Shown here: in pieces, positions 17,539 through 24,610 of the stretch
Layout: the number at the start of each line of letters is the position of its first letter
How positions within the stretch are numbered: position 1 is the first letter of the stretch
Assembly: GCA_903839035.1 (NCBI GenBank)
Contig: CAIMAQ010000040.1
Location: forward strand, 1 to 64,000
Length of the DNA stretch: 64,000 nt
Source: an uncultured Opitutia bacterium
GTDB taxonomy: Bacteria > Verrucomicrobiota > Verrucomicrobiia > Opitutales > Opitutaceae
Direction: 5' to 3'
The notes under the pieces: model-generated
What the model was told of the DNA's origin: nothing
Database searches by the model: none
The model's input: the letters and a program-made list of their open reading frames with translations, nothing else
Made by a program: the position numbers and the translations under genes

Positions 17539-17706
17539 GCCGAGCGGGCGGGGCCGGGGAATGGGGTGCATCCCTCCACCGGGAAAAAGCTCGCGGCTCC
17601 GCGGGACTGCACCCAAACCGAAAGCTTACCCCTGAGTCAGCGCTGTCAGCCGGTTGCTCGCGCCCCCAATGCCGGCTGGCCGATGGCTCGTCGCAGCTAT
17701 CCCCCT

Positions 17707-19503
17707 ATGAATACCCGCCGTGATTTTATCCGCACCACCGCGCTCGGTGCGACTGCCGCCACCGTCCTGCCGCGTTTTTTGGAAGGTGCGCCCTTGCCCG
17801 ATTCTTCCAGTCACGCCGCCCCGACCTCGTCGGCACCAAGGAGCGACCTCACGACCCGTCATCGCAATCTCTTCAACGGCGATACCTGCACCTATTTCTA
17901 TAACCCCGAGATTTGGCAGCCGGAAGGCGGCCCTTATTCCGCCCGGGTGATCCACCGCTACGTGACGATGCTGGCGGCCAACGGCATCGACACTTTCCTG
18001 ATCAACGCCAACGCCTCGAAGGCGTGGTATCCCAGCAAGGTAATCCCGACGATTCTCGACGGGTACAAGCGGGGTGACCGTGAATTCTTCCGGGCGCACG
18101 CCATCTGCGTCGGCATCACCAAGCCCGACGAGGTGGAGGTGTTCATGGACAAGCAGGTGGTCTTTTATAACCACTATCTCGACTTGGTGGAGTCGGGCGT
18201 GGACTGGCTGGCGGAAACGTCCAAGGCCTGCCGGCAGCAGGGGGTGGCCCCCTGGGTCAGCATCCGCATGAACGACCTGCACGGGCACCGGAATTTCCAA
18301 GGCAGCTTCTTGAACCTGCCGTTGTTGAAGCGGAAGGAAATGCGGCTGCACCACAGCACGTACCCGGGCATGGCCGGTGACCTGACCTATCGGGAAGGCC
18401 TCAACTACGAGCTGAAGGAGGTGCGCGATCACATGTTCGCACAAATCCGCGAGGTGGTGGAGGACTATGACTTCGATGGCCTCGAGCTCGACTGGTGGCG
18501 CCAGCCGCTCTGCTGCGAACCGACGGTTTCGGCGTCGACCCTGGCGATGATGACGGACTGGTTCCGCGAGGTGCGCGCCCTCACGCAGCGGCGAGCGGCG
18601 AAAAACGGCCGGCCGTATTTCCTGGGCATGCGCATCCCGGGTCGTCTCGAAACCCTCAAAAGCATTGGTCTCGATATCGTGACGCTCTGCCAGGAAGGGA
18701 CGCTGGATTTTCTCTGTCCCTCCGGATTTTGGCGCACGGCCTGGGACTTGCCGCACGACGATCTCCGCCGGCAAGTCGGCGACCGCCCGGCGATTTACGG
18801 GGTCATCGAGGAAGGGGCGAATGCGATCCCCACCTGGTCGCCCCAGTACAACCTTACCAAGGAAATCCGATACATTTCCTCCAGCCCTGAAATGTTGCAC
18901 GCCAACGCGGCGGGCAAACTGGCCCTGGGCGCGGATGGCATCGAGTGGTTCAATTTCTACGTGGGCGATCAGGCCCAAGTGCCGGGAATCGCGTCGAACT
19001 ATGTCCTCTTGCGCGATATCCATCGCCTGGAAATTCTCCGCGGTCGCGAGAAGCACTACACATTTGGCGACCGGGGGTTCACCGGTCTGTCCCAGCCGCC
19101 CTTCGAGGCGCCGCCCCAAATTCCCGTGATCTTGCAGAAGAACTGGCGGCAGTCATTCCGGTTGCCCATGTGCGCCGAGCCAGGCGACCGGGGACTGCGG
19201 CTGGTGATCCAGATTGTCCTCAACCGGGACGCTGCGACGGGTCCGGTACCAGTGTCATTCAATGGGAGCTGGCCGACGGCGGAAAACACGAAGAACGACC
19301 GGCTGCTGTTTCCCTGCGGCTCACTCACGCACCATGTAAAGGAGCATGTTGGCCAAGATTACCAATTTCCGGTTACCCTCGTGCGGGAGGGTTGGAATGA
19401 AGTGACAGTGGAGAATTGCGGCGAGCAACCACTGACCGTGGTCTGCATTGAACTGGGCGTGATGGTGGCCGCGCCTGAAACGCACCCGGTGTCCGCCGGC
19501 TGA
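17707..19503 (+). CDS. Tat-exported TIM-barrel glycoside hydrolase-like protein
   Basis: A 598-residue protein. The ATG at 17707 gives MNTRRDFIRTTALGATAATV, a twin-arginine signal with RRDFIR, so it is exported folded to the periplasm. The body reads like a (beta/alpha)8 hydrolase: VAPWVSIRMNDLHG, DFDGLELDWWRQPL with acidic residues at a strand end, and LGADGIEWFNFY. A C-terminal beta-sandwich (about 490-590) follows. The pattern is common in uncharacterised Planctomycetes/Verrucomicrobia glycoside-hydrolase-like proteins; substrate and exact family are unknown. The 168-nt leader (17539-17706) is GC-rich and can form several hairpins, for example GGGTGCA at 17564 with TGCACCC at 17608. Confidence 0.7.
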   Translation: MNTRRDFIRTTALGATAATVLPRFLEGAPLPDSSSHAAPTSSAPRSDLTTRHRNLFNGDTCTYFYNPEIWQPEGGPYSARVIHRYVTMLAANGIDTFLINANASKAWYPSKVIPTILDGYKRGDREFFRAHAICVGITKPDEVEVFMDKQVVFYNHYLDLVESGVDWLAETSKACRQQGVAPWVSIRMNDLHGHRNFQGSFLNLPLLKRKEMRLHHSTYPGMAGDLTYREGLNYELKEVRDHMFAQIREVVEDYDFDGLELDWWRQPLCCEPTVSASTLAMMTDWFREVRALTQRRAAKNGRPYFLGMRIPGRLETLKSIGLDIVTLCQEGTLDFLCPSGFWRTAWDLPHDDLRRQVGDRPAIYGVIEEGANAIPTWSPQYNLTKEIRYISSSPEMLHANAAGKLALGADGIEWFNFYVGDQAQVPGIASNYVLLRDIHRLEILRGREKHYTFGDRGFTGLSQPPFEAPPQIPVILQKNWRQSFRLPMCAEPGDRGLRLVIQIVLNRDAATGPVPVSFNGSWPTAENTKNDRLLFPCGSLTHHVKEHVGQDYQFPVTLVREGWNEVTVENCGEQPLTVVCIELGVMVAAPETHPVSAG

Positions 19504-19525
19504 AGACCAGCCCTGGGGCGGGGTG

Positions 19526-20038
19526 CTATTTGTTGACGTTGAAAATCGTGCCCTTTTTACCGCCCGTGACCTGCCGGTGGTAGACTTGGGTGACCGCTTT
19601 CCCCGTCGACTTGTCCACGATCCAGAACTCGCAGAAAAGGCGTGCATCCGGACCGTCCTCATGGCCGTCCCCCAGCATGATCTGGTAGGTGACCCCGGGC
19701 TTGGCTTCCAGCGACACATCCGCCCGGGCGATGAAGTTCGAATAGGAGTATTCCACGCCGATGGTGTGATGCCCCGGGGCGAGCGCCAGGGGATGATCCC
19801 ATTGGTCAGCAGCATCCCGGACCCACTGCATATCGACCATGAAGGCAAACACCCGGTGATCGGTGCCGAAGAGCCCACCTTCACTGAAGTTTGACCCCTT
19901 GAGATACGCCGCCGCGCGGCCCGGCGCCGGAGGCTGGTAGTTGTCGTCGGATGAGGAACTGGACAGGTTCGAGCACCCGGATCCAAGGACAAGGATGACG
20001 CCAGCGAGAAAGTGGGCGCGAAAGCGGTTGTGCGTCAT
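19526..20038 (-). CDS. Lipoprotein of unknown function, 170 aa
   Basis: The ATG at 20038 starts MTHNRFRAHFLAGVILVLGS with a lipobox LGSGC; the cysteine is followed by a serine-rich linker (SNLSSSSSDDNY), as in surface or periplasmic lipoproteins. The folded part (about 45-170) is beta-rich: FAFMVDMQWVRDA, LALAPGHHTIGVEYSY, DVSLEAKPGVTYQIML. The PGHHTIGVEY and GVTYQI pattern resembles small immunoglobulin-like or PEGA-like beta-sandwiches. No known family is claimed. It is convergent with the Tat-exported gene. A 14-bp perfect palindrome (CCCGGCTAGCCGGG, 20114-20127) lies in its upstream region. Confidence 0.72.
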   Translation of the reverse strand: MTHNRFRAHFLAGVILVLGSGCSNLSSSSSDDNYQPPAPGRAAAYLKGSNFSEGGLFGTDHRVFAFMVDMQWVRDAADQWDHPLALAPGHHTIGVEYSYSNFIARADVSLEAKPGVTYQIMLGDGHEDGPDARLFCEFWIVDKSTGKAVTQVYHRQVTGGKKGTIFNVNK

Positions 20039-20204
20039 GGTTGCGGCGAAAATAATTTTGATCATCGAGCAAGTCGACTCATAGACTGTCAAGGGGAGAG
20101 CAGCCGGCTTTTTCCCGGCTAGCCGGGTATTAGCGCCGCGGATGCAGGCTACCAGACCGGCGCAGTCCGGGCGCAATTGAGCTCCGCGTGTTCGGCGAAA
20201 TTGC

Positions 20205-20234
20205 TTGTCACTCGGCTCGTCCAAAGCGTAATAC
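20205..20234 (+). promoter_or_regulatory. Candidate promoter of tRNA(CAU)
   Basis: TTGTCA at 20205-20210 and TAATAC at 20229-20234 are 18 bp apart and lie 36 bp before the mature tRNA 5' end. The -35 box matches at five of six positions; the -10 is weaker. The same TTGTCA hexamer precedes tRNA-Val at 28460. Confidence 0.4.
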
Positions 20235-20269
20235 CCGCCGCTTGATTCCCTCGTGAACGAGGTGTTTTC

Positions 20270-20344
<75 letters not shown>

Positions 20345-20509
20345 ATTTTCCCCCGGGCGGCCGCGTGGCCTTGCCGGGCGGCCACGGCAGCGCCGGCGGG
20401 CAGGTGCCGCGGATTCAATCGTCTCCAGGGCTGGACAGCAAAATGGCCAGCTTGCTTGCGCTGTGCTGGCCAAGGGGAACGCGCCGTTGTTTGGGCGCGG
20501 GCAGGGTGC

Positions 20510-21049
20510 TCAGCCGCCGCTGGACATCGAATAGGCGCCAAAGACGCACCAGAAGAAGACCAGCGTCGCGTAGGAGGGAATGTGGGCCTTGAATGAGAAT
20601 GTCCTCAGGCGCTGCTTGTCCTCGTTCTGCCAGAACCAAGAGAGCACCAGCCGCTCCACCCACACGGATAGGAAAAAGGCGGGCACAAGCATGACGATCG
20701 CCGCGGTGGGCACCATCCAGTAGAGGTCACGTCCGCTGTGGAGCAGCCAGGGTGCCTGGACTGTGACGGCGTAGAGTTTCTTCCACCAGGTCGAGAGACT
20801 GTGCACATCATTGCCCCCAACCAGCTGCTGGGCGGAGAGCCAGAAGAGCCACAGCACCGGGAAACCGATGAGCATGGAGGTGAAATTGGAAGCCGAGATC
20901 GGTCCGATCGCCTGGCCGATCGTGAGGCCCAGCAGCTTTTTGGCGGAATAGGCCTCGATCAATACGATCGGAACCAAGGCCGAAAAAATGGCGAGCATGT
21001 GCCAGAAAAGCATCGGCACACTGGAGTCGGCGAGTGTTGGGATGTGCAT
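20510..21049 (-). CDS. Integral membrane protein, unknown function, 179 aa
   Basis: A 179-residue protein with four likely transmembrane segments: about 12-32 (MLFWHMLAIFSALVPIVLIE), 57-75 (SMLIGFPVLWLFWLSA), 111-130 (WMVPTAAIVMLVPAFFLSVW) and 158-174 (YATLVFFWCVFGAYS). A hydrophilic loop, SLSTWWKKLYAVTVQAP, lies between helices 2 and 3. I see no catalytic or transport motif and no cofactor residues. It stands alone, convergent with the tRNA region. Composition matches its neighbours, so a real gene is likely. Confidence 0.7.
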   Translation of the reverse strand: MHIPTLADSSVPMLFWHMLAIFSALVPIVLIEAYSAKKLLGLTIGQAIGPISASNFTSMLIGFPVLWLFWLSAQQLVGGNDVHSLSTWWKKLYAVTVQAPWLLHSGRDLYWMVPTAAIVMLVPAFFLSVWVERLVLSWFWQNEDKQRLRTFSFKAHIPSYATLVFFWCVFGAYSMSSGG

Positions 21050-21212
21050 GGGAGTACTGTGTTGCGGGCCTTAATACTATGAGCCGAACTTCAGCCCAAA
21101 ATTTATAGGGTGTCAGTGAAATGCTGGCCTTCGGCGATAACTTACATTTCCTTTACGAACTGCCGGAAAGCTCGTGTCCATCAGTGCCACACATGCACTT
21201 ACGTAATGCGCC

Positions 21213-21292
21213 ATCCGGTAAAATACTGAGGCTGAGATACGTCGGAGAAACTGAGATGACGCAACCTCATCAAGCGTAATCCCGCCTAGGAT
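21213..21292 (+). ncRNA. Degenerate, orphan TPP-riboswitch-like aptamer
   Basis: An 80-nt segment carries the TPP (THI box) core in order: closing ATCC (21213-21216) pairing with GGAT (21289-21292); GGCTGAGATAC at 21230-21240, identical to the conserved pyrimidine-sensing segment; a P3 stem CGTC (21240-21243) with GACG (21258-21261); AACCTCATC at 21263-21271, one change from the consensus; and GCG-TAATCC-CGC, the P5-like stem and loop. The 5' GGGGTGC box is not recognisable. Both adjacent genes to the right run on the other strand, so no thiamine gene follows. It lies in a 338-nt, AT-richer gap (21050-21387) with no gene. Probably a relic. Confidence 0.45.
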
Positions 21293-21387
21293 TCCGTCAT
21301 TTCAATGGCTGCGGTGGCGGTGGTTCGCCCGATCGATGCTGGCTCACCTCCGAATTGCTCAGCCCACGCGGCCGGGCGGTCGCACTT

Positions 21388-21696
21388 TTAGGAATCCGCC
21401 AATAGCGCCCTCAGTTCCCGTTCGGGTTCCTCGTGCTGCTGTTCGATTGCCAGTAGCAGGGCGGCACTGAGCAGGGGCTTGGCCTCCTCCGGCCGGCCCA
21501 GTTGGAGCAGGACTTTGCCGAGCAGAATGCGTGGCATCATCCAGTCCGCCTTACTCGCCACGCAAAATTCGAAATGAGGTACGGACTTGGCCGCGTGTTC
21601 CTCATTGAGCAGCGCCTGGGCCAAGCTGAAACGGAACAGCGCATTCTGCGGCTGCTGGGCAACGAGGACTTGGAACTGTTCAGCGCGTGACGCCAT
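21388..21696 (-). CDS. Small tetratricopeptide-repeat protein, 102 aa
   Basis: A 102-residue helical protein: EQFQVLVAQQPQNALFRFSLAQALL, then HFEFCVASKADWMMPRILLGKVLLQLGRPEEAKPLLSAALLLA. The pattern of paired helices with L, A and G at TPR positions (LGRPEEAKPLL) indicates two to three TPR units. It is separated by 3 nt from the PP2C phosphatase upstream on the same strand, so the two are almost certainly cotranscribed and may act together, for example as an adaptor for the phosphatase. No signal peptide. Confidence 0.82.
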   Translation of the reverse strand: MASRAEQFQVLVAQQPQNALFRFSLAQALLNEEHAAKSVPHFEFCVASKADWMMPRILLGKVLLQLGRPEEAKPLLSAALLLAIEQQHEEPERELRALLADS

Positions 21697-21699
21697 GCG

Positions 21700-22425
21700 T
21701 CACGTTACATCGTCGACGAAGATGATCACGCCCGTGGCGTTGTCCGGACCGCCGCGGCGGACGGCGAGGGAGATGATCTCATGCAACAGCTCCTCCGGGG
21801 TCGCGTCACGCTCAACGATCTCGGCCAGCTCCGAGTCGCGCACCAAGCGCGTGACCCCATCCGTGCAGAAGAGATAGCGGTCGCCCTTCTCGAGCGGCCG
21901 GTCGATCACATCGACCAGCGGCGGAGTCGGCTGGCCGATGCAGCGGGTGAGCGCATTGCGATTGGCCTCGTGATAATAGACGGTTTCGCCCCGCGCGCGG
22001 CGCATGCGGGCCTCGTTCTCCACGGAATGGTCCTCCGTCAGCAACTGGAGGCGATCGCCGCGCAGCCCGTAGCAGCGCGAATCGCCCACGTGGGCCATAT
22101 GCAGGGTGTTTCCCTTGATGTAACCGAAAGTCAGGGTCGAGCCGATGCCCATGCTCGGGCTGAGCTTGATGCCCAGATTGTGCACACTGAGATTGATCTG
22201 GTGCACAATGGAAACGAGATCGATTTTCTCGTCCGCCGGCTTGTTGGCGATGGCGGCGACGACCTCGTCTACCGAACATTGGGCCGCATCCGCCCCGCCG
22301 GGCAGCCCGCCTACGCCGTCCGCCACGCCAAAGATCATGGAGGGCAGATCGAGGATATAGCGGTCCTCATTTCTTTGGCGGACCCGACCGATATCAGTGA
22401 GCGCAGCAGCGCGAATCGAAGGCAT
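21700..22425 (-). CDS. PP2C-type serine/threonine protein phosphatase (PrpC-like)
   Basis: A 241-residue soluble phosphatase of the PPM family, requiring Mn/Mg. All motifs are visible in order: RQRNEDRY near residue 17, VADGVGGLPGG near 34, GIGSTLTFGYI near 91, HMAHVGDSRCYG near 108, LTEDHS near 130, LFCTDGVTRLV near 185 and GGPDNATGVIIF near 223. Such enzymes reverse Hanks-type kinases or anti-sigma kinases. No partner kinase is in the window. It is followed 3 nt later by the TPR gene and preceded by the dinG-type helicase. Confidence 0.95.
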   Translation of the reverse strand: MPSIRAAALTDIGRVRQRNEDRYILDLPSMIFGVADGVGGLPGGADAAQCSVDEVVAAIANKPADEKIDLVSIVHQINLSVHNLGIKLSPSMGIGSTLTFGYIKGNTLHMAHVGDSRCYGLRGDRLQLLTEDHSVENEARMRRARGETVYYHEANRNALTRCIGQPTPPLVDVIDRPLEKGDRYLFCTDGVTRLVRDSELAEIVERDATPEELLHEIISLAVRRGGPDNATGVIIFVDDVT

Positions 22426-22456
22426 GAAGATAACTTGGGGTTGGCCGGGCGGAGGA

Positions 22457-24523
22457 TTAAGCGAAAGGGTGAAATTGTTCGCTGCGGTTCTCCCGAGTCA
22501 ACTTGGTAAACTGGATCTGGGGTAGACTTTCGAGAAAGAGTGAGCCGTAGGATTTGGCCAGAATGCGTGAATCGAGGATGGTAATGACCCCGCGATCTGT
22601 GGCCGTGCGGATGAGCCGCCCTGCGCCCTGGCGGAACTTGATCAGGGCATCGGGCAGCGTGAGTTCGTTGAACGGATTGCCGCCATGGTCGCGAATCCAC
22701 TCGCTCCGCGCCTCGGTGACCGGGTGCGTGGGCAGGTCGAAGGGCAGACGCGTGATGATGACCTGGGAAAGCGACGGCCCGGGGACGTCCACGCCGGCCC
22801 AAAAGCTGTCCGTGCCGAACAGGATGCCGTTGCCGGCCGCCTGCAGCTTCCGGGTCAGTTCGGTGCGGGAAAATTCCTCGCCCTGCATGAAAAATGGCCG
22901 GGACTCGCGGGCAAACTCCGCGGCCAGCGCGTCCGCGACCTGGCGCATGTCGTGGTAGCTGGTGAACAGCACCAGGGTGCCGCCGGACGCCCGCAGAACG
23001 CAGAAACGGATGTAGTCAATGAGGGACTCAATCGCGAGCCGCGCGCCCTGCGGAGAAGGCAAGGGCACGTCGGCCGCCACGTACACGCGCATGTGGCGGT
23101 CAAAATCGAACGGCGATTGGACGACGACGGCCCGCGCGTCGGTGGCGCCAATGCGGTGCTGAAATGGCAGGATCTGGCCGCCCATCGCGAGCGTGGCGCT
23201 GGTGAACACGACCGAGGTGTGGCGCTCGAGCAGCTCCGCACGCAGGTACGGCGCGACGTCGATCGGCGCGGTGCGAAGGGTGACAATATTCTGCCGCCGG
23301 CCCGAGCGCTCCAGCCAGAAGACAAATTTATCGTCCGCGACGGAAAGCCACTGGCGCAGACTGGTCTGGTAGGTCTTGAGGCGGCCGCGCTGGTCGAGCA
23401 GTTCGTCACGTTCCTGGCCCTCGTCGAGTTGGTCCGCCCGGGCCCCGACGGCCTTGATCAAGGCGAGCAGCGGGGCGTCGAGCCACGGGTCGCAATCGAG
23501 CGCGTCGCGCACACGCACCACGGGCTGTTTGTCGAGGAGCTTGTCCCGCAGGAAGCCGAAGAATTGCTCGGCCGCCTCCAGGGCATCCGTCACGAGCTGC
23601 TGCTCGAACGCACCGCCATGCTTGGCGAGCAGGCCCCGGCGGGTCTTGGGATTGTAGAGATACTTGAGCATCCGGTCGGTGCCGTAGCTGCTGAGGCGCA
23701 GGCCGAAATGCTCGGTCGCCACCTCCGGCACCGTGTGTCCCTCGTCGAGGACGACAAAGTCATCGGGAAACAACACCCCGCGGGAGCCGTCCTTCTCGGC
23801 GGCCCCACCGGCATTGAGGTGCGCAAACAGGAGCGAGTGGTTGACGATGATGACCTGAGCCAAGCGCAGCCGCGCCCGGACGCGCTGGTAAAAGCAACGC
23901 TCCCCGTCGCAGTGCTTGCGCGAGCACGCGGAGGAGTCGGCGCAAACCCATTCCCAGACTTCCGGGGCCGGCGCGGGGGAGAGTTCGTGGCGCAGCCCGT
24001 CGCGGGAAGTCTCGGCCCAGGCGGCAATGCGCTGGAGTTCACTGTGCTCGGGGGAGGCGAACAACTCCTGCTTGTCCCGCAATGCCGCCGCCAGCCGGGT
24101 GGTGCAGAGGTAGTTGGATTTTCCCACCAGCACCGCGCTCTTGAAATCGGCGTAGGGCTGGAGTTCCGGCGTAGAGCGAAACACGCGGCGGCAGAGGGGC
24201 AGATCCTTCGACTCGAGCTGTTCCTGCAGCGAAATCGTGTGGGTCGAAACGATCAGCTGCCGGGACTGGTCCATGGCGTGGATGATGCCGGGCAGAAGGT
24301 AGGCGAGGGATTTGCCGACGCCGGTGCCGGCCTCAAACAACAGGGGTTCGTCGGCCTTCATCGCGGCGGCGACGGTGCGCGCCATCTGTTCCTGCTGGGG
24401 GCGATGCTCCAGCTGCAGTCCCTCGTGCAGCCACCCGCCCTCGGCGAAGATCTTGGCGGCAAACTCGGGCGCGCGACTCGGCGGCGGGGGAGAGGAGTCG
24501 GTGTCGTCGTGCAGGCCAATCAT
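22457..24523 (-). CDS. dinG: ATP-dependent DNA helicase, DinG/XPD family
   Basis: A 688-residue superfamily 2 helicase. The start at 24523 (MIGLHDDTDSS) is chosen; the upstream frame would overlap the 5' end of the divergent ATPase gene. Walker A EAGTGVGKS lies at 64-72. A cysteine set (NYLC, then CADSSACSRKHCDGERC) forms the expected 4Fe-4S domain of XPD-like helicases. The VVLDEGH box, SATLAMGG and GTDSFWAGVDVPG with GAGRLIR follow as motifs III to VI. It unwinds damaged or structured DNA 5' to 3'. No exonuclease domain is present at the N-terminus, as in Gram-negative DinG. It is 31 nt from the phosphatase gene and probably in one transcript with it. Confidence 0.92.
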   Translation of the reverse strand: MIGLHDDTDSSPPPPSRAPEFAAKIFAEGGWLHEGLQLEHRPQQEQMARTVAAAMKADEPLLFEAGTGVGKSLAYLLPGIIHAMDQSRQLIVSTHTISLQEQLESKDLPLCRRVFRSTPELQPYADFKSAVLVGKSNYLCTTRLAAALRDKQELFASPEHSELQRIAAWAETSRDGLRHELSPAPAPEVWEWVCADSSACSRKHCDGERCFYQRVRARLRLAQVIIVNHSLLFAHLNAGGAAEKDGSRGVLFPDDFVVLDEGHTVPEVATEHFGLRLSSYGTDRMLKYLYNPKTRRGLLAKHGGAFEQQLVTDALEAAEQFFGFLRDKLLDKQPVVRVRDALDCDPWLDAPLLALIKAVGARADQLDEGQERDELLDQRGRLKTYQTSLRQWLSVADDKFVFWLERSGRRQNIVTLRTAPIDVAPYLRAELLERHTSVVFTSATLAMGGQILPFQHRIGATDARAVVVQSPFDFDRHMRVYVAADVPLPSPQGARLAIESLIDYIRFCVLRASGGTLVLFTSYHDMRQVADALAAEFARESRPFFMQGEEFSRTELTRKLQAAGNGILFGTDSFWAGVDVPGPSLSQVIITRLPFDLPTHPVTEARSEWIRDHGGNPFNELTLPDALIKFRQGAGRLIRTATDRGVITILDSRILAKSYGSLFLESLPQIQFTKLTRENRSEQFHPFA

Positions 24524-24610
24524 GAGACTGAATCCGCCAACCAATGAATTGAGGCCCCGGCGGTGCAAATGAATTTGCGGGCGAGTCTTCTCCCGTCTAG
24601 GATTGGCGGG

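Noticed and set aside
22685-24547. A 620-codon open frame on the plus strand opposite the dinG-type helicase
   Set aside because: It mirrors the helicase codons (GC-rich antisense frame), has no family motif, and the helicase on the other strand has complete motifs.
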